A stretch of 64,000 bases of DNA from JBBDRJ01 sp963766295 (GTDB lineage Bacteria > Actinomycetota > JAICYB01). The stretch lies in contig CAVXYW010000002.1 of assembly GCA_963766295.1 (NCBI GenBank), forward strand, positions 248,001 to 312,000, read 5' to 3'. Below, piece after piece: positions 49,838 through 58,133 of this stretch. Every line of letters begins with the position of its first letter. Within the stretch, counting starts at the first letter, position 1. The translations under genes were made by a program, and so were the position numbers. The notes below the pieces were generated by a model. The model saw only the letters and a program-made list of their open reading frames with translations. It did no database searches and was not told where the DNA came from.

Positions 49838-51220
49838 ATGGATTCTGCGACCGCTCTCGAGACCGTAGCGCACCCGTCGAAGCGTAAAGCTCCTGGAAGG
49901 TCCGGGTCCGCTGTCGGTTTAAAGTCGGCCACTTTCCGATCTGCCTCGGTGCCGACAATCTGGGAAATCGGTCTGCTGACTTTCGTGTTGTTCCTGCTCG
50001 GCCGTGGTCCGCTCATCTTCCTTCGAGATCGGCTGGCCGATGTGTTCGAAGGTCCGTCGGGGGTTCTTTGGGCCGACGACAGTGTGGTCCGCGGCGTCTT
50101 CCTCGTGGTCGAGGCAACCGTTGTAATCGTGGCTCTTTTCCGCAGTCGTCCGGCTACTGCGCTACGTCAACCCTTCCTCATCGTCTTCCTCGCGGTGGGC
50201 TGGGCTTCGTTGTCATGGTCGGCCATACCGCAGGTGACCGTTTGGCGCGTCTCACTCTTCATCGGGGGCGCCATCGTGGGCTGGTACATGGGCCACCGTT
50301 TCACGCTGCGTCAGCAAACCTGGATCGTCGGCGGTGTGGGTGGGCTGGCGGTAGTCAGCACCTTGCTGGCGCTGGTGGTATGGCCCGACAGAGCTCGTTC
50401 GACAGCGGGCGTCGAGGGTGTCTGGTCGGGCATGTACACCAACCGACAGATCCTCGGCCCGGTGCTGTGCCTCGGCCTGCTCGCCGCGCCGTTCTTGTTC
50501 GCCAAAGCCGGGACCCGGTTGCGGATAGCGATCGCTGTCGGCTCTGCAGTTGATATCTACATCCTCGTGCGATCAGGCAACAGGACAGGGCCTGTCGCTC
50601 TCGCGGTGGCTCTGGCTGTTTCGGCGGGCATATACGTCGTACGGCGTCCCGGTCGTGCGATCTTGACGACACCTGGAGGCGCCGTTCTCTCGGTGGGTAT
50701 GGTCACCATCGTAGGGGGGCTGATCAGCTGGAACTGGTCGACGATCCTCGACCTGATGGGAAGATCGAGCAACCTGACTAATCGGACGGCGATCTGGGAT
50801 CTCGACCTTCATTACATATCTTTGCGCCCTCTGGCCGGATGGGGGTTCGAGTCGTTCTGGGCGAATCCTTTGACCTCCAATCACGCAGCGGCGGCGTTCG
50901 ACGGTAACTTCCCCTACTCCGCGCACAGCGGTTACTACGAGATCCTTCTCGGTGTCGGCGCAATTGGGTTCGCGGTGTTCGTCTCATTTCTGGGATACGG
51001 GTTGTGGCGTGCATTCCTGCTTGGGTGGCGGGGCAATGACGCTCTAAGCCTTTGGCCGCTGGGGCTTCTCGTCTTTCTGCTAGTCGTGAACCTTTCTGAA
51101 AGCCGCTGGATCTCGGGCGAAGCGATGTGGGCGCTCACAGTGGCCGCTGCTGTAGCGGCCACGGAGTGGGGGCGCCTTCCGGTGGTTCAGGCTCGCGGAG
51201 CCACCACCGGTCGCGGTTAG
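49838..51220 (+). CDS. O-antigen ligase/polymerase-like membrane protein
   Basis: 460 aa if it starts at ATG 49838; the open frame extends upstream without a stop to 49562 and includes the ribbon-helix-helix stretch. The protein has about ten membrane segments starting near WEIGLLTFVLFLLGRGPLIF, and the domain typical of the O-antigen ligase family (NRTGPVALAVALAVSAGIYV, followed by an outer loop with WGFESFWANP and AHSGYYEILLGVGAIGF). It would polymerise or attach a glycan at the outer face. It is outside the main polysaccharide locus and between P450 and the VWA gene. A second family member is at 3794. Confidence 0.78.
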   Translation: MDSATALETVAHPSKRKAPGRSGSAVGLKSATFRSASVPTIWEIGLLTFVLFLLGRGPLIFLRDRLADVFEGPSGVLWADDSVVRGVFLVVEATVVIVALFRSRPATALRQPFLIVFLAVGWASLSWSAIPQVTVWRVSLFIGGAIVGWYMGHRFTLRQQTWIVGGVGGLAVVSTLLALVVWPDRARSTAGVEGVWSGMYTNRQILGPVLCLGLLAAPFLFAKAGTRLRIAIAVGSAVDIYILVRSGNRTGPVALAVALAVSAGIYVVRRPGRAILTTPGGAVLSVGMVTIVGGLISWNWSTILDLMGRSSNLTNRTAIWDLDLHYISLRPLAGWGFESFWANPLTSNHAAAAFDGNFPYSAHSGYYEILLGVGAIGFAVFVSFLGYGLWRAFLLGWRGNDALSLWPLGLLVFLLVVNLSESRWISGEAMWALTVAAAVAATEWGRLPVVQARGATTGRG

Positions 51221-51229
51221 GCTCTTCCA

Positions 51230-53308
51230 GTGAGCCCGCGGTATCGCTATAGCCGTTGGGACGGCTCGCAGGATCCGTGGGCCGACCCGGACGAGGTTCT
51301 CGAAGGTCTGTCCGAAGACCTGCTCGAGTTCGGCGACTTGAGCCAGGCCCTCCGAAGGATGCTGCAGCGCGGCTTCTCGCTGGAAGGCCGGCGGATAACG
51401 GGCCTTCAATCACTGGCCGAACGTCTTCGCAACCTCCGCCGCGACGCAATGCGTCAGTACGACATGGATTCGGTGGTTAATCAGATCGAAGAGGACCTGA
51501 GAGAGGTCCGATCGATGGAACGTCAGGAGGTCAGGGACAAGCTTGACCTTCGCCAGTCCTCGCGCGACGCACGTGTGACGCCGGAGGGCGAGTCGGCGCC
51601 CGATCTGGATGCACTACCGGACGACGATCCGCTTTCGGCGTTGGAGCGCGAGTTCGCGCAGCCGCCCTTCGGTCAGCGTCTTAATCCAAGGCTGGACTAT
51701 CTGGATTCACTGGAAGGCCGTCCCGCAGACGCGATCAAGGGACTCCAGAACTACGACTTCACTTCCCCTGAGGCCGAAGCGAAGTTCAACGAGCTCACCG
51801 ACAAACTGCGCAAGCAGATGATGCAGCAGTACTTCAAGGGAGCCGAGCAAGCGCTTCAGAACATGACGCCCGAAGAGCTCGAGCGGATGAAGAACATGAT
51901 GTCCGAGCTCAACGAAATGGTGCGCAAGCACAACGAGGGCGAGCCGTACGACTTCGAGAACTTCATGGGCAAGTACGGAGACTTCTTCCCCGAGAACCCG
52001 AAGAACCTGGAGGAGCTCCTCGAAACGCTCGCGCGTCGGATAGCGATGGCGCAGGCGATGATGAACTCGATGTCGCCCGAGATGCGTCAGCGTCTCGACG
52101 AGCTGGTCGGCTCACTCATGCAGGACGCCGATCTCGCCTTCCAGATGAACGAGCTCGCCAACGCGTTGCGTCAGGCGATCCCCGGGGACTTCTGGGACCA
52201 GCAGTACCAGTTCGGCGGCGACGAACCGCTCGACATGCTCCAGGCCATGCAGGTCATGGAGCGGATGCAGGAGTCGGAGGACCTCGAGCGGTATATGCGT
52301 GGTGTCAGCAAGCCGAGCGATCTGAACGAGATGGACGTCGACCGAGTCGAAGGTCTGCTCGGCAAGGAAGCCGCGCGGGACGTAAAGCGCTTGCGCGAGA
52401 TCGAAAAGATGCTCGAGGAAGCGGGTTACGTCGAGCGAGCATCGGGACGCCTCGACTTAACACCACAAGGAGTTCGGCGCATCGGTAAGCAGGCGCTGGG
52501 CAAGGTGTACCAGCGGTTGCGGTCGGCTCTGCAGGGCGAGCACGACCAACCCGACATCGGCCGAGGCGGAGATATCACCGGTGAGCTGAAGAACTACGAG
52601 TTCGGCGATCCGTTCCACATAGAGGTGAAGGAGACGGTCTTCGAAGCCGTCCGTCGCGCAGGGACGGGGACGCCGGTGAAGATACGCCCGGAAGATTTCA
52701 TGGTCGAACGCACTGAGCGCAAGGTGCAGGCGGCGACGGCCTTGCTGATCGACCTGTCGCTATCTATGCCGATGCGGGGTAACTGGGTCGCTGCGAAGAA
52801 GGTCGCGCTGGCTTTGCATGCTCTGATCTCGACGCAGTTCCCGCGCGATCGCTTGTTCCTGATCGGTTTCTCCGACTACGCACGCCGCGTTCAGCCCGAC
52901 GAGCTCCCGAACCTCGGTTGGGAAGAGGTGTACGGGACGAACATGCAGCACGCTTTGCTGCTCGCCCGCCGGTTGCTTGGCCAGCACAGGGGAGCCAGTC
53001 GCCAGATCTTGATGGTCACCGATGGCGAACCGACCGCGCACTTGTTGCCCAACGGCGAGGTGCTTTTCAACTGGCCGCCCATCCCTCAGACCTTCGAGGA
53101 GACGCTCAAGGAAGTGGCGCGTTGCAGCAAGGACGGGATCGTGATCAACACGTTCATGCTCGATCGGTCGCCCTACCTTATGCGCTTCATCGAGCGGATG
53201 ACCGCGCTGAACAAGGGGCGTGCGTTCTTCACGTCCGCCGAGAGCCTGGGCGAGTACGTCCTCTTGGACTTCCTGGAGTCCAAGCGCGCAATGCTGCGCG
53301 GCGCCTAG
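51230..53308 (+). CDS. VWA-domain protein (Rv0959-like partner of the ChlI-type ATPase)
   Basis: 692 aa from GTG 51230. N-terminal two thirds are helical and charged (MMQQYFKGAEQALQNMTPEE and similar). A von Willebrand A domain follows from about residue 500 with MIDAS motif LLIDLSLSMPMRGNW (DxSxS), the conserved LMVTDGEPTAHL and a C-terminal TSAESLGEYVL. This layout is that of mycobacterial Rv0959, which is next to the Rv0958 ATPase gene. Here the ATPase gene is at 46410, separated by three genes. VWA plus MoxR/ChlI pairs drive ATP-dependent remodelling or metal insertion of a client, unknown here. It converges on Nudix with a four-base overlap. Confidence 0.85.
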   Translation: MSPRYRYSRWDGSQDPWADPDEVLEGLSEDLLEFGDLSQALRRMLQRGFSLEGRRITGLQSLAERLRNLRRDAMRQYDMDSVVNQIEEDLREVRSMERQEVRDKLDLRQSSRDARVTPEGESAPDLDALPDDDPLSALEREFAQPPFGQRLNPRLDYLDSLEGRPADAIKGLQNYDFTSPEAEAKFNELTDKLRKQMMQQYFKGAEQALQNMTPEELERMKNMMSELNEMVRKHNEGEPYDFENFMGKYGDFFPENPKNLEELLETLARRIAMAQAMMNSMSPEMRQRLDELVGSLMQDADLAFQMNELANALRQAIPGDFWDQQYQFGGDEPLDMLQAMQVMERMQESEDLERYMRGVSKPSDLNEMDVDRVEGLLGKEAARDVKRLREIEKMLEEAGYVERASGRLDLTPQGVRRIGKQALGKVYQRLRSALQGEHDQPDIGRGGDITGELKNYEFGDPFHIEVKETVFEAVRRAGTGTPVKIRPEDFMVERTERKVQAATALLIDLSLSMPMRGNWVAAKKVALALHALISTQFPRDRLFLIGFSDYARRVQPDELPNLGWEEVYGTNMQHALLLARRLLGQHRGASRQILMVTDGEPTAHLLPNGEVLFNWPPIPQTFEETLKEVARCSKDGIVINTFMLDRSPYLMRFIERMTALNKGRAFFTSAESLGEYVLLDFLESKRAMLRGA

Positions 53309-53721
53309 ATCAAGCCGGCGTCGCGGAAGACATCAGCGAGCCCCGGCGTTGTTAGTCGCTTGAGGACATCGGGCGGATCAACGAACTCGGTTTCCGCCGC
53401 ATCGTCTCCGGCGCGTAATTCGCCCCCGGTGACCGTGCAGTGGAAGGCGATGACGATGCAGTGGTCGTCTTGTCCGACCCTGTCTTCGCGGTAACCGGCC
53501 ACCAGTCCCACCTGGACATCTAGTCCGGTTTCCTCGAGTACCTCGCGCTTGACGGCGTCGCGCACCTTCTCGCCGCGATCGATGCCGCCACCGGGAAGCG
53601 ACCAATGGTCCTTGTAGGGCTCTTTGCCCCGGCGGATCACCAGGACTTTGGCGTCCTGAACGATCAGGCCCGATGCGCCACCCAAAACAGGTGCGAAGTC
53701 CCTGTCCATGTGCGGGAGCAT
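53305..53721 (-). CDS. Nudix hydrolase
   Basis: 138 aa. The Nudix box GGGIDRGEKVRDAVKREVLE continues EETGL, a full match to Gx5Ex7REUxEExGU with all metal-binding glutamates. The preceding LVIRRGKEPYKDHWSLPGG is the usual strand. It hydrolyses a nucleoside diphosphate linked to another moiety; substrate not determined. An in-frame ATG at 53709 is an alternative start. The stop overlaps the VWA stop by four bases. Confidence 0.88.
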   Translation of the reverse strand: MLPHMDRDFAPVLGGASGLIVQDAKVLVIRRGKEPYKDHWSLPGGGIDRGEKVRDAVKREVLEETGLDVQVGLVAGYREDRVGQDDHCIVIAFHCTVTGGELRAGDDAAETEFVDPPDVLKRLTTPGLADVFRDAGLI

Positions 53722-53730
53722 AATTCCCGG

Positions 53731-54195
53731 ATGAGCGCTCGCACTCCCAAGCCCAAGAGATCGAACGAGGCGTCGTTCCGTCTCCTGCTCGTTGTCGGCG
53801 CCGTTATCTCCGTGATCATCGGCGTATGGGGCGTCGTCTGGACGGACATGCTCGAGAACGTCTTGGGGATCGAAATCGCGGCCGGCGCCGCCGGCACCGC
53901 CTACTTGTACGGAGGCGTGATGCTCGTAGTCGGGCTCGGCTACGCGTTGGCCGCGGCTCAGCCCCAGCGCTCGCGCAGTCTTCTGGTCGTTCTGCTTTTC
54001 GTTCCCTTGATGACCGCCATGGTCACGATTGCCGGCGTTTCCCGAGATGAGATCAAAGGGGCCCGAGGTATCGGCTTCGCGGTATTCGAGCTTGCATATT
54101 GCTTGATGTACTTCCGGCTCTATCCCCGAGTGGAGCGTGAGACACCGAAACCGAAGACGCCCCCGGGCTCTGAAGATTCTCCTGGAGCGTTTTAG
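53731..54195 (+). CDS. Four-helix membrane protein of unknown function
   Basis: 154 aa from ATG 53731, only nine bases from the divergent Nudix gene. Four hydrophobic segments (for example LLVVGAVISVIIGVWGVVW and LLVVLLFVPLMTAMVTIAGV) with basic N- and proline-rich C-termini. DUF4345-like proteins of similar size exist, and the GxxxY and late EL-Y-F-RLYP features may fit them, but I do not assign a family. It overlaps the RecQ stop by four bases. Confidence 0.6.
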   Translation: MSARTPKPKRSNEASFRLLLVVGAVISVIIGVWGVVWTDMLENVLGIEIAAGAAGTAYLYGGVMLVVGLGYALAAAQPQRSRSLLVVLLFVPLMTAMVTIAGVSRDEIKGARGIGFAVFELAYCLMYFRLYPRVERETPKPKTPPGSEDSPGAF

Positions 54196-56000
54196 GCCGA
54201 AGCCAGAACCGCCTCGAGGAAGGTCCGTCCGTAGAGCTCGAGTTTCCGTTCGCCGACACCGCTTATCGCCGCGAACTCGTCCAGCGTCTGAGGACGTCGT
54301 TCGACTATCTCGCGAAGCGTCTTGTCATGGAAGATGACGTAGGGCGGTACGTCTTGAGCCTTGGCCAGTTCCAAGCGCGTCACACGTAACGACTCCCAAA
54401 GAGCCTCATCTTTCGGATCTGCATCGCCGAACCCGCGCGCCTGCAGGGGTTTGGACCTTTGCCTGGTTTTACGTGCCCGGACGTCTTCTCGAAACGTCAC
54501 GGTCTGTTCGCCACGGAGCACCGGACGACTCGATTCCGTCAGCCGCAGGCCACCGTACCGCTGGGCGTCGGGCGCGAGCATGCCCAGCGCGATCAATTGC
54601 CGGAACACTGCGCGCCATTGTGGCTCGGCGAGCTCCGTCCCGATGCCGAACGTGCTGACGCCTTCGTGACCGAACCGCTCGATCTTTTCGTTCGACCGAC
54701 CAAGGAGCACGTCGATGAGGTGTGAAGCACCGAACCTTTCGCCGGTGCGATACACGCATGACAGTGCCTTCTGAGCGGCTACCGTTGCGTCCCATGTCGT
54801 CGGCGGCTCGAGGCAGTTGTCGCAATTGCCGCACGACCCCGAGTGCTCTTCGCCGAAGTGAGCCAGCAAGGATTGCCGGCGGCACGACGCGGACTCGCAG
54901 AAGCCCAGCAGCTCGAAGAGCTTCTGTCGCTCGACGCGCTTGCGTTCTTCGCTTGCCTCCGATGAGTCGATGAAGTTCTGCATGTTGCCCAAGTCGCCCA
55001 TGCCGTAGGTCAACAGAGCTTCGGCCGGCAGACCGTCGCGTCCGGCTCGGCCGGTCTCCTGGTAATAGCCCTCGATGCTGCGCGGCAGGTCGAGGTGCAC
55101 AACGAAGCGCACATCTGGTTTGTCGATGCCCATTCCGAAAGCGATGGTGGCGACGACGATGATGCCTTCCTCCTTCACGAAACGCTCCTGGTGGGCCCTT
55201 CTCGTGGCGGCATCGAGCCCGGCGTGATATGGGATGGCCTGATACCCCGCGGTCACCAGAGCTTCGGCCGTCTCTTCGACGTTTCGCCGCGAGAACCGGT
55301 AGACGATTCCGGCCGAATCTCGTCGCTCGTCGAGGAAAGAGAGCAGCTGCTTGAGAGGAGAATTCTTCGGGACGACGCTATATCGGATGTTTGGGCGGTC
55401 GAAGCTTGCGACGAAAAGCCTTGCCGACTGCAGTGCCAAGTGTTCGATGATGTCAGCGCGCGTGGGCTGATCTGCGGTCGCCGTGAGCGCGATGCGTGGT
55501 ACGGCCGGGAATCTCTCGTGCAGGATGCGCAACTGCCTGTACTCCGGACGGAAATCGTGACCCCACATCGATACACAGTGCGCTTCGTCGATGGCGAACA
55601 AGGCCGGTTGGATGCGGCCGAGGAGATCCATGAACCGAGGTGTCAGCAACCTCTCCGGCGCTACGTAGAGAAGATCGAGCGACCCGTCGAGCAAAGCTTG
55701 CTCGGTTGCCCTTGCGGTCTTCGCATCGAGGGACGAATTCAGGACGGCCGCCCGGATGCCCAGTTGCTTGAGCGCGACCACCTGGTCGTGCATGAGCGCG
55801 ATCAGAGGCGACACGACAACGGCCGTGCCGTCTCTGAGGATGGCCGGGATCTGATAGCAGAGCGATTTGCCACCCCCGGTAGGCATAAGGACGAGGCAGT
55901 CACCGCCGGCCAAGACATGCCCGACGACGGCCTCTTGGTCACCACGGAACCCGGAGTACCCGAATACGGCCTTGAGAGTGTCTAGAGCTGAGCGCGTCAC
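54192..56000 (-). CDS. recQ: ATP-dependent DNA helicase RecQ
   Basis: 602 aa from GTG 56000 coupled to the ArsA-type gene stop. Walker A MPTGGGKSLCYQ (about 39-50), DEAH box at 138-141 with HCVSMWGHDFRPEY, helicase motif V/VI in YYQETGRAGRDGLPAEA, then the zinc-binding RQC cysteines (CESASC and CGNCDNC) and a winged helix. The C-terminal HRDC domain (LWESLRVTRLELAKAQDVPP, then ISGVGERKLELYG) is complete. RecQ unwinds DNA 3'-5' in recombinational repair. Full-length bacterial form. Confidence 0.95.
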   Translation of the reverse strand: MTRSALDTLKAVFGYSGFRGDQEAVVGHVLAGGDCLVLMPTGGGKSLCYQIPAILRDGTAVVVSPLIALMHDQVVALKQLGIRAAVLNSSLDAKTARATEQALLDGSLDLLYVAPERLLTPRFMDLLGRIQPALFAIDEAHCVSMWGHDFRPEYRQLRILHERFPAVPRIALTATADQPTRADIIEHLALQSARLFVASFDRPNIRYSVVPKNSPLKQLLSFLDERRDSAGIVYRFSRRNVEETAEALVTAGYQAIPYHAGLDAATRRAHQERFVKEEGIIVVATIAFGMGIDKPDVRFVVHLDLPRSIEGYYQETGRAGRDGLPAEALLTYGMGDLGNMQNFIDSSEASEERKRVERQKLFELLGFCESASCRRQSLLAHFGEEHSGSCGNCDNCLEPPTTWDATVAAQKALSCVYRTGERFGASHLIDVLLGRSNEKIERFGHEGVSTFGIGTELAEPQWRAVFRQLIALGMLAPDAQRYGGLRLTESSRPVLRGEQTVTFREDVRARKTRQRSKPLQARGFGDADPKDEALWESLRVTRLELAKAQDVPPYVIFHDKTLREIVERRPQTLDEFAAISGVGERKLELYGRTFLEAVLASA

Positions 56001-57139
56001 GCGCCCGATGATGTACCAAGCAAGTGACGTGCAAGTTCGGCCAGGCCGTCGAGGTCGTGCACGTCGTGCGTCATCAAGGGGACGTGTGCTACCGGTGCGC
56101 GCGAGCGCCGGTGCAGGTCTTCGAGGCTGTTCTTGTCGCGTCGCGCGAGCGTGGAGAACGTGGCGGCAGCTTCGCGTGAATAGGTGAGTGCGACGCCTAC
56201 GCGATCCGCATCGATGCCTGCGGCCTGTGCGATCGACGCAGCATCGAGCTTCTCGACGGCTGCCGGATCGGCCGTGGCCAGCTCCGGCGGGATCACTTTG
56301 TTGGCAACCACACCGCTAAGGGCGAGCTGTTCGTCAGTGAGGCGGTCGATAAAGAAGCCGGCTTCGTCCAGCGGTGGACCCTCAAGCGTCGTCACGACCA
56401 GGAAACCGGTCTGCTCGGAACTGAGGAGGTCGAGCACGGCGTCTGCGCGCTCCTTGAAACCTTCGTAGAGGTTCTGGAAGTCGAGCACCAACGCGGATAG
56501 ATCCTCGAGCACCTGGGAGCCGAGCACGCGGTCGGCGATCTTCAGGAACGGTGATGCCGTCCAACCAAACGCGCGCATCCCGATCTTTCCGGCGGCCGCG
56601 TAAGGCTTGGCCATCCAGCGCAGCAGGTTGCCTCCGATGAAGTCGGTCATCCGTTTCGGTGCTTCGAGGAAGTCGAGCGCGCTGCGCGTCGGCGGTGTGT
56701 CGATGACGATGAGCTCGTAATCGCCGCGCTCGTGTAGGTCGGCGAGCCGCTCCATCGCCATGTATCCCTGAGACCCGACGAACTGTTCGGATACCCCGCG
56801 GTAGATGCGGTTCTCCTTGATGCGCTGCGCTTGCGCGCGCGTGGGCGAGTAGCGGTCGATCAGATCGTCCCAGGCCGTCTTCATGTCGAGCATGGCGGCG
56901 TGCAGCGAGCCCTCATGGCCGTTGCGTAACTCGACACGGCTCTCCTTGTGGCCAAGGCCCGTGTCCAATCCGAGTGCACTCCCCAGACGCCGAGCCGGGT
57001 CGATCGTGACGACGATAGTCTTACGGTCGCGCGCGGCATCGAGCGCGATGGCCGCCGACGTCGTGGTCTTACCGACGCCTCCTGCTCCGCACACGACCAG
57101 GATCTCCTTGTCATTTAGAGCGTTGCGAAGATCGCTCAC
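55997..57139 (-). CDS. GET3/ArsA-type ATPase (second of a tandem pair)
   Basis: 380 aa from GTG 57139, which overlaps the preceding stop (GTGA); a longer frame to 57538 lies inside that gene. Deviant Walker A VVCGAGGVGKTTTSAAIAL, Switch I-like TIDPARRLGSALGL and Switch II IDTPPTRSALDFLEAP are present. Length and the C-terminal THDVHDLDGL match actinobacterial paired ArsA-like ATPases (Rv3679/Rv3680-type), which form a heterodimer of unknown client. No arsenic genes are near, so arsenite export is unlikely. Cotranslated with the gene before it and with recQ. Confidence 0.85.
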   Translation of the reverse strand: MSDLRNALNDKEILVVCGAGGVGKTTTSAAIALDAARDRKTIVVTIDPARRLGSALGLDTGLGHKESRVELRNGHEGSLHAAMLDMKTAWDDLIDRYSPTRAQAQRIKENRIYRGVSEQFVGSQGYMAMERLADLHERGDYELIVIDTPPTRSALDFLEAPKRMTDFIGGNLLRWMAKPYAAAGKIGMRAFGWTASPFLKIADRVLGSQVLEDLSALVLDFQNLYEGFKERADAVLDLLSSEQTGFLVVTTLEGPPLDEAGFFIDRLTDEQLALSGVVANKVIPPELATADPAAVEKLDAASIAQAAGIDADRVGVALTYSREAAATFSTLARRDKNSLEDLHRRSRAPVAHVPLMTHDVHDLDGLAELARHLLGTSSGA

Positions 57140-58069
57140 GCCGAACCATTCTCGAGGGCTTCGGCGAGGCGTTTGGTCGCAGCGAGGTCGTGGTTTTCCC
57201 AGGCGATCAGTGGGACTTCGGCGGTCGGGGGGCCGAGAGCTTTCAGCCGCTCGAGATGCTCGCTTTGCTCTTCGGCCAGGGCAGCGCAAAGTTGCGCAGC
57301 ATCGACGGCCGTTGCCGCATCGCCGAGCGATTCGCGAGTCTTGGCCACGGCTTCCAGAGCTTCTTTGTCGCTTGGGCCCGAAACGACGCGGTTCGCGATA
57401 ACTGCGAGAACAGGTGTGTTCACTTCCTTTGGGATGTTCTGAAGAAGCTCGGTTGTCTCGGTTACCGGCATCTCCTCCGGAAGGGAAACAACGACGACGC
57501 CGGTCTTCTCCGGGTCTTCGAGGATCTCGCGCACCCAAGCCGTCTGGTTGCGGATCATGCCGACGCCGACCATCTCCTGGATCGTTTTAGGACCACGGAG
57601 GTGGGACAGCACCTGTCCGGACGGCGCGGCATCAACGACGATGACATCCCAGCGTGGACGTCCTCCTTGCTCCGCCCTCTCTTCGAAGCCGACCTTTCCG
57701 GAGATGAGCACTTCCTTCACTCCGGGTGCGCCGGTGGCGATGAAGTCGAAGATCTTGCGTAGAGGACCGAGTCGTGCGATCCGCGGGACCCGAAGCGCTA
57801 TGTGCAGATATTCATCCAGAACTTCTTCGGGATGTAGGCGCAAGGTGGAAGAGGTTCGGCTGCGCTTCGCGCGCTTCGTAGCGCGGGGGTGCCGCGTCCA
57901 GGAAGCTGGCCGCGTCACCTCGAGCGTCAACGTCTATGAGCAGTGTTCGAAGCCCCCGTTTGGCGGACAGCAAAGCGAGTGCAGCCGAGACCGAGGACTT
58001 GCCGACGCCACCTTTGCCTGTGACCCAAAGAGCGCGACGGCGGAAGAGTTGCTCCAGCAACTGGGACAT
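57136..58069 (-). pseudogene. GET3/ArsA-type ATPase (first of the pair), frameshifted
   Basis: The span from ATG 58069 is 934 bases, one more than a multiple of three. The first frame gives ALWVTGKGGVGKSSVSAALA (deviant Walker A), LLIDVDARGDAASFLDA and ends soon after QPNLFHL. The next frame gives LRLHPEEVLDEYLHIALRVP, then DVIVVDAAPSGQVLSHLRGP (Switch II) and the full remainder. Removing one base at about 57841 joins FHL to RLHPEEV and restores the family sequence of about 310 aa. Partner of the ATPase following it. Sequence error or a recent mutation is likely because both halves are intact. The start at 58135 would overlap the acyl-CoA dehydrogenase start, so 58069 is preferred. Confidence 0.85.
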
Positions 58070-58133
58070 TCGAGCGGTAAGCCTACCGCCGAGCGGTAGC
58101 GAGGCGGCAGCTACTGCGTAGGATGTTCCAGCC

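Noticed and set aside
55095..55985. Long plus-strand frame (296 codons) opposite recQ
   Set aside because: RecQ motifs are intact on the minus strand; the opposite frame is a compositional shadow.
57838..57844. Programmed +1 frameshift like that of prfB
   Set aside because: There is no in-frame stop after CTT, no upstream Shine-Dalgarno-like stimulator is evident, and two other genes show the same type of break without a similar site, so error is simpler.
55997..58069. Arsenite efflux system
   Set aside because: Two ArsA-type ATPases are present but there is no arsB, arsR, arsC or arsD nearby; actinobacterial paired ATPases of this type are not linked to arsenic.
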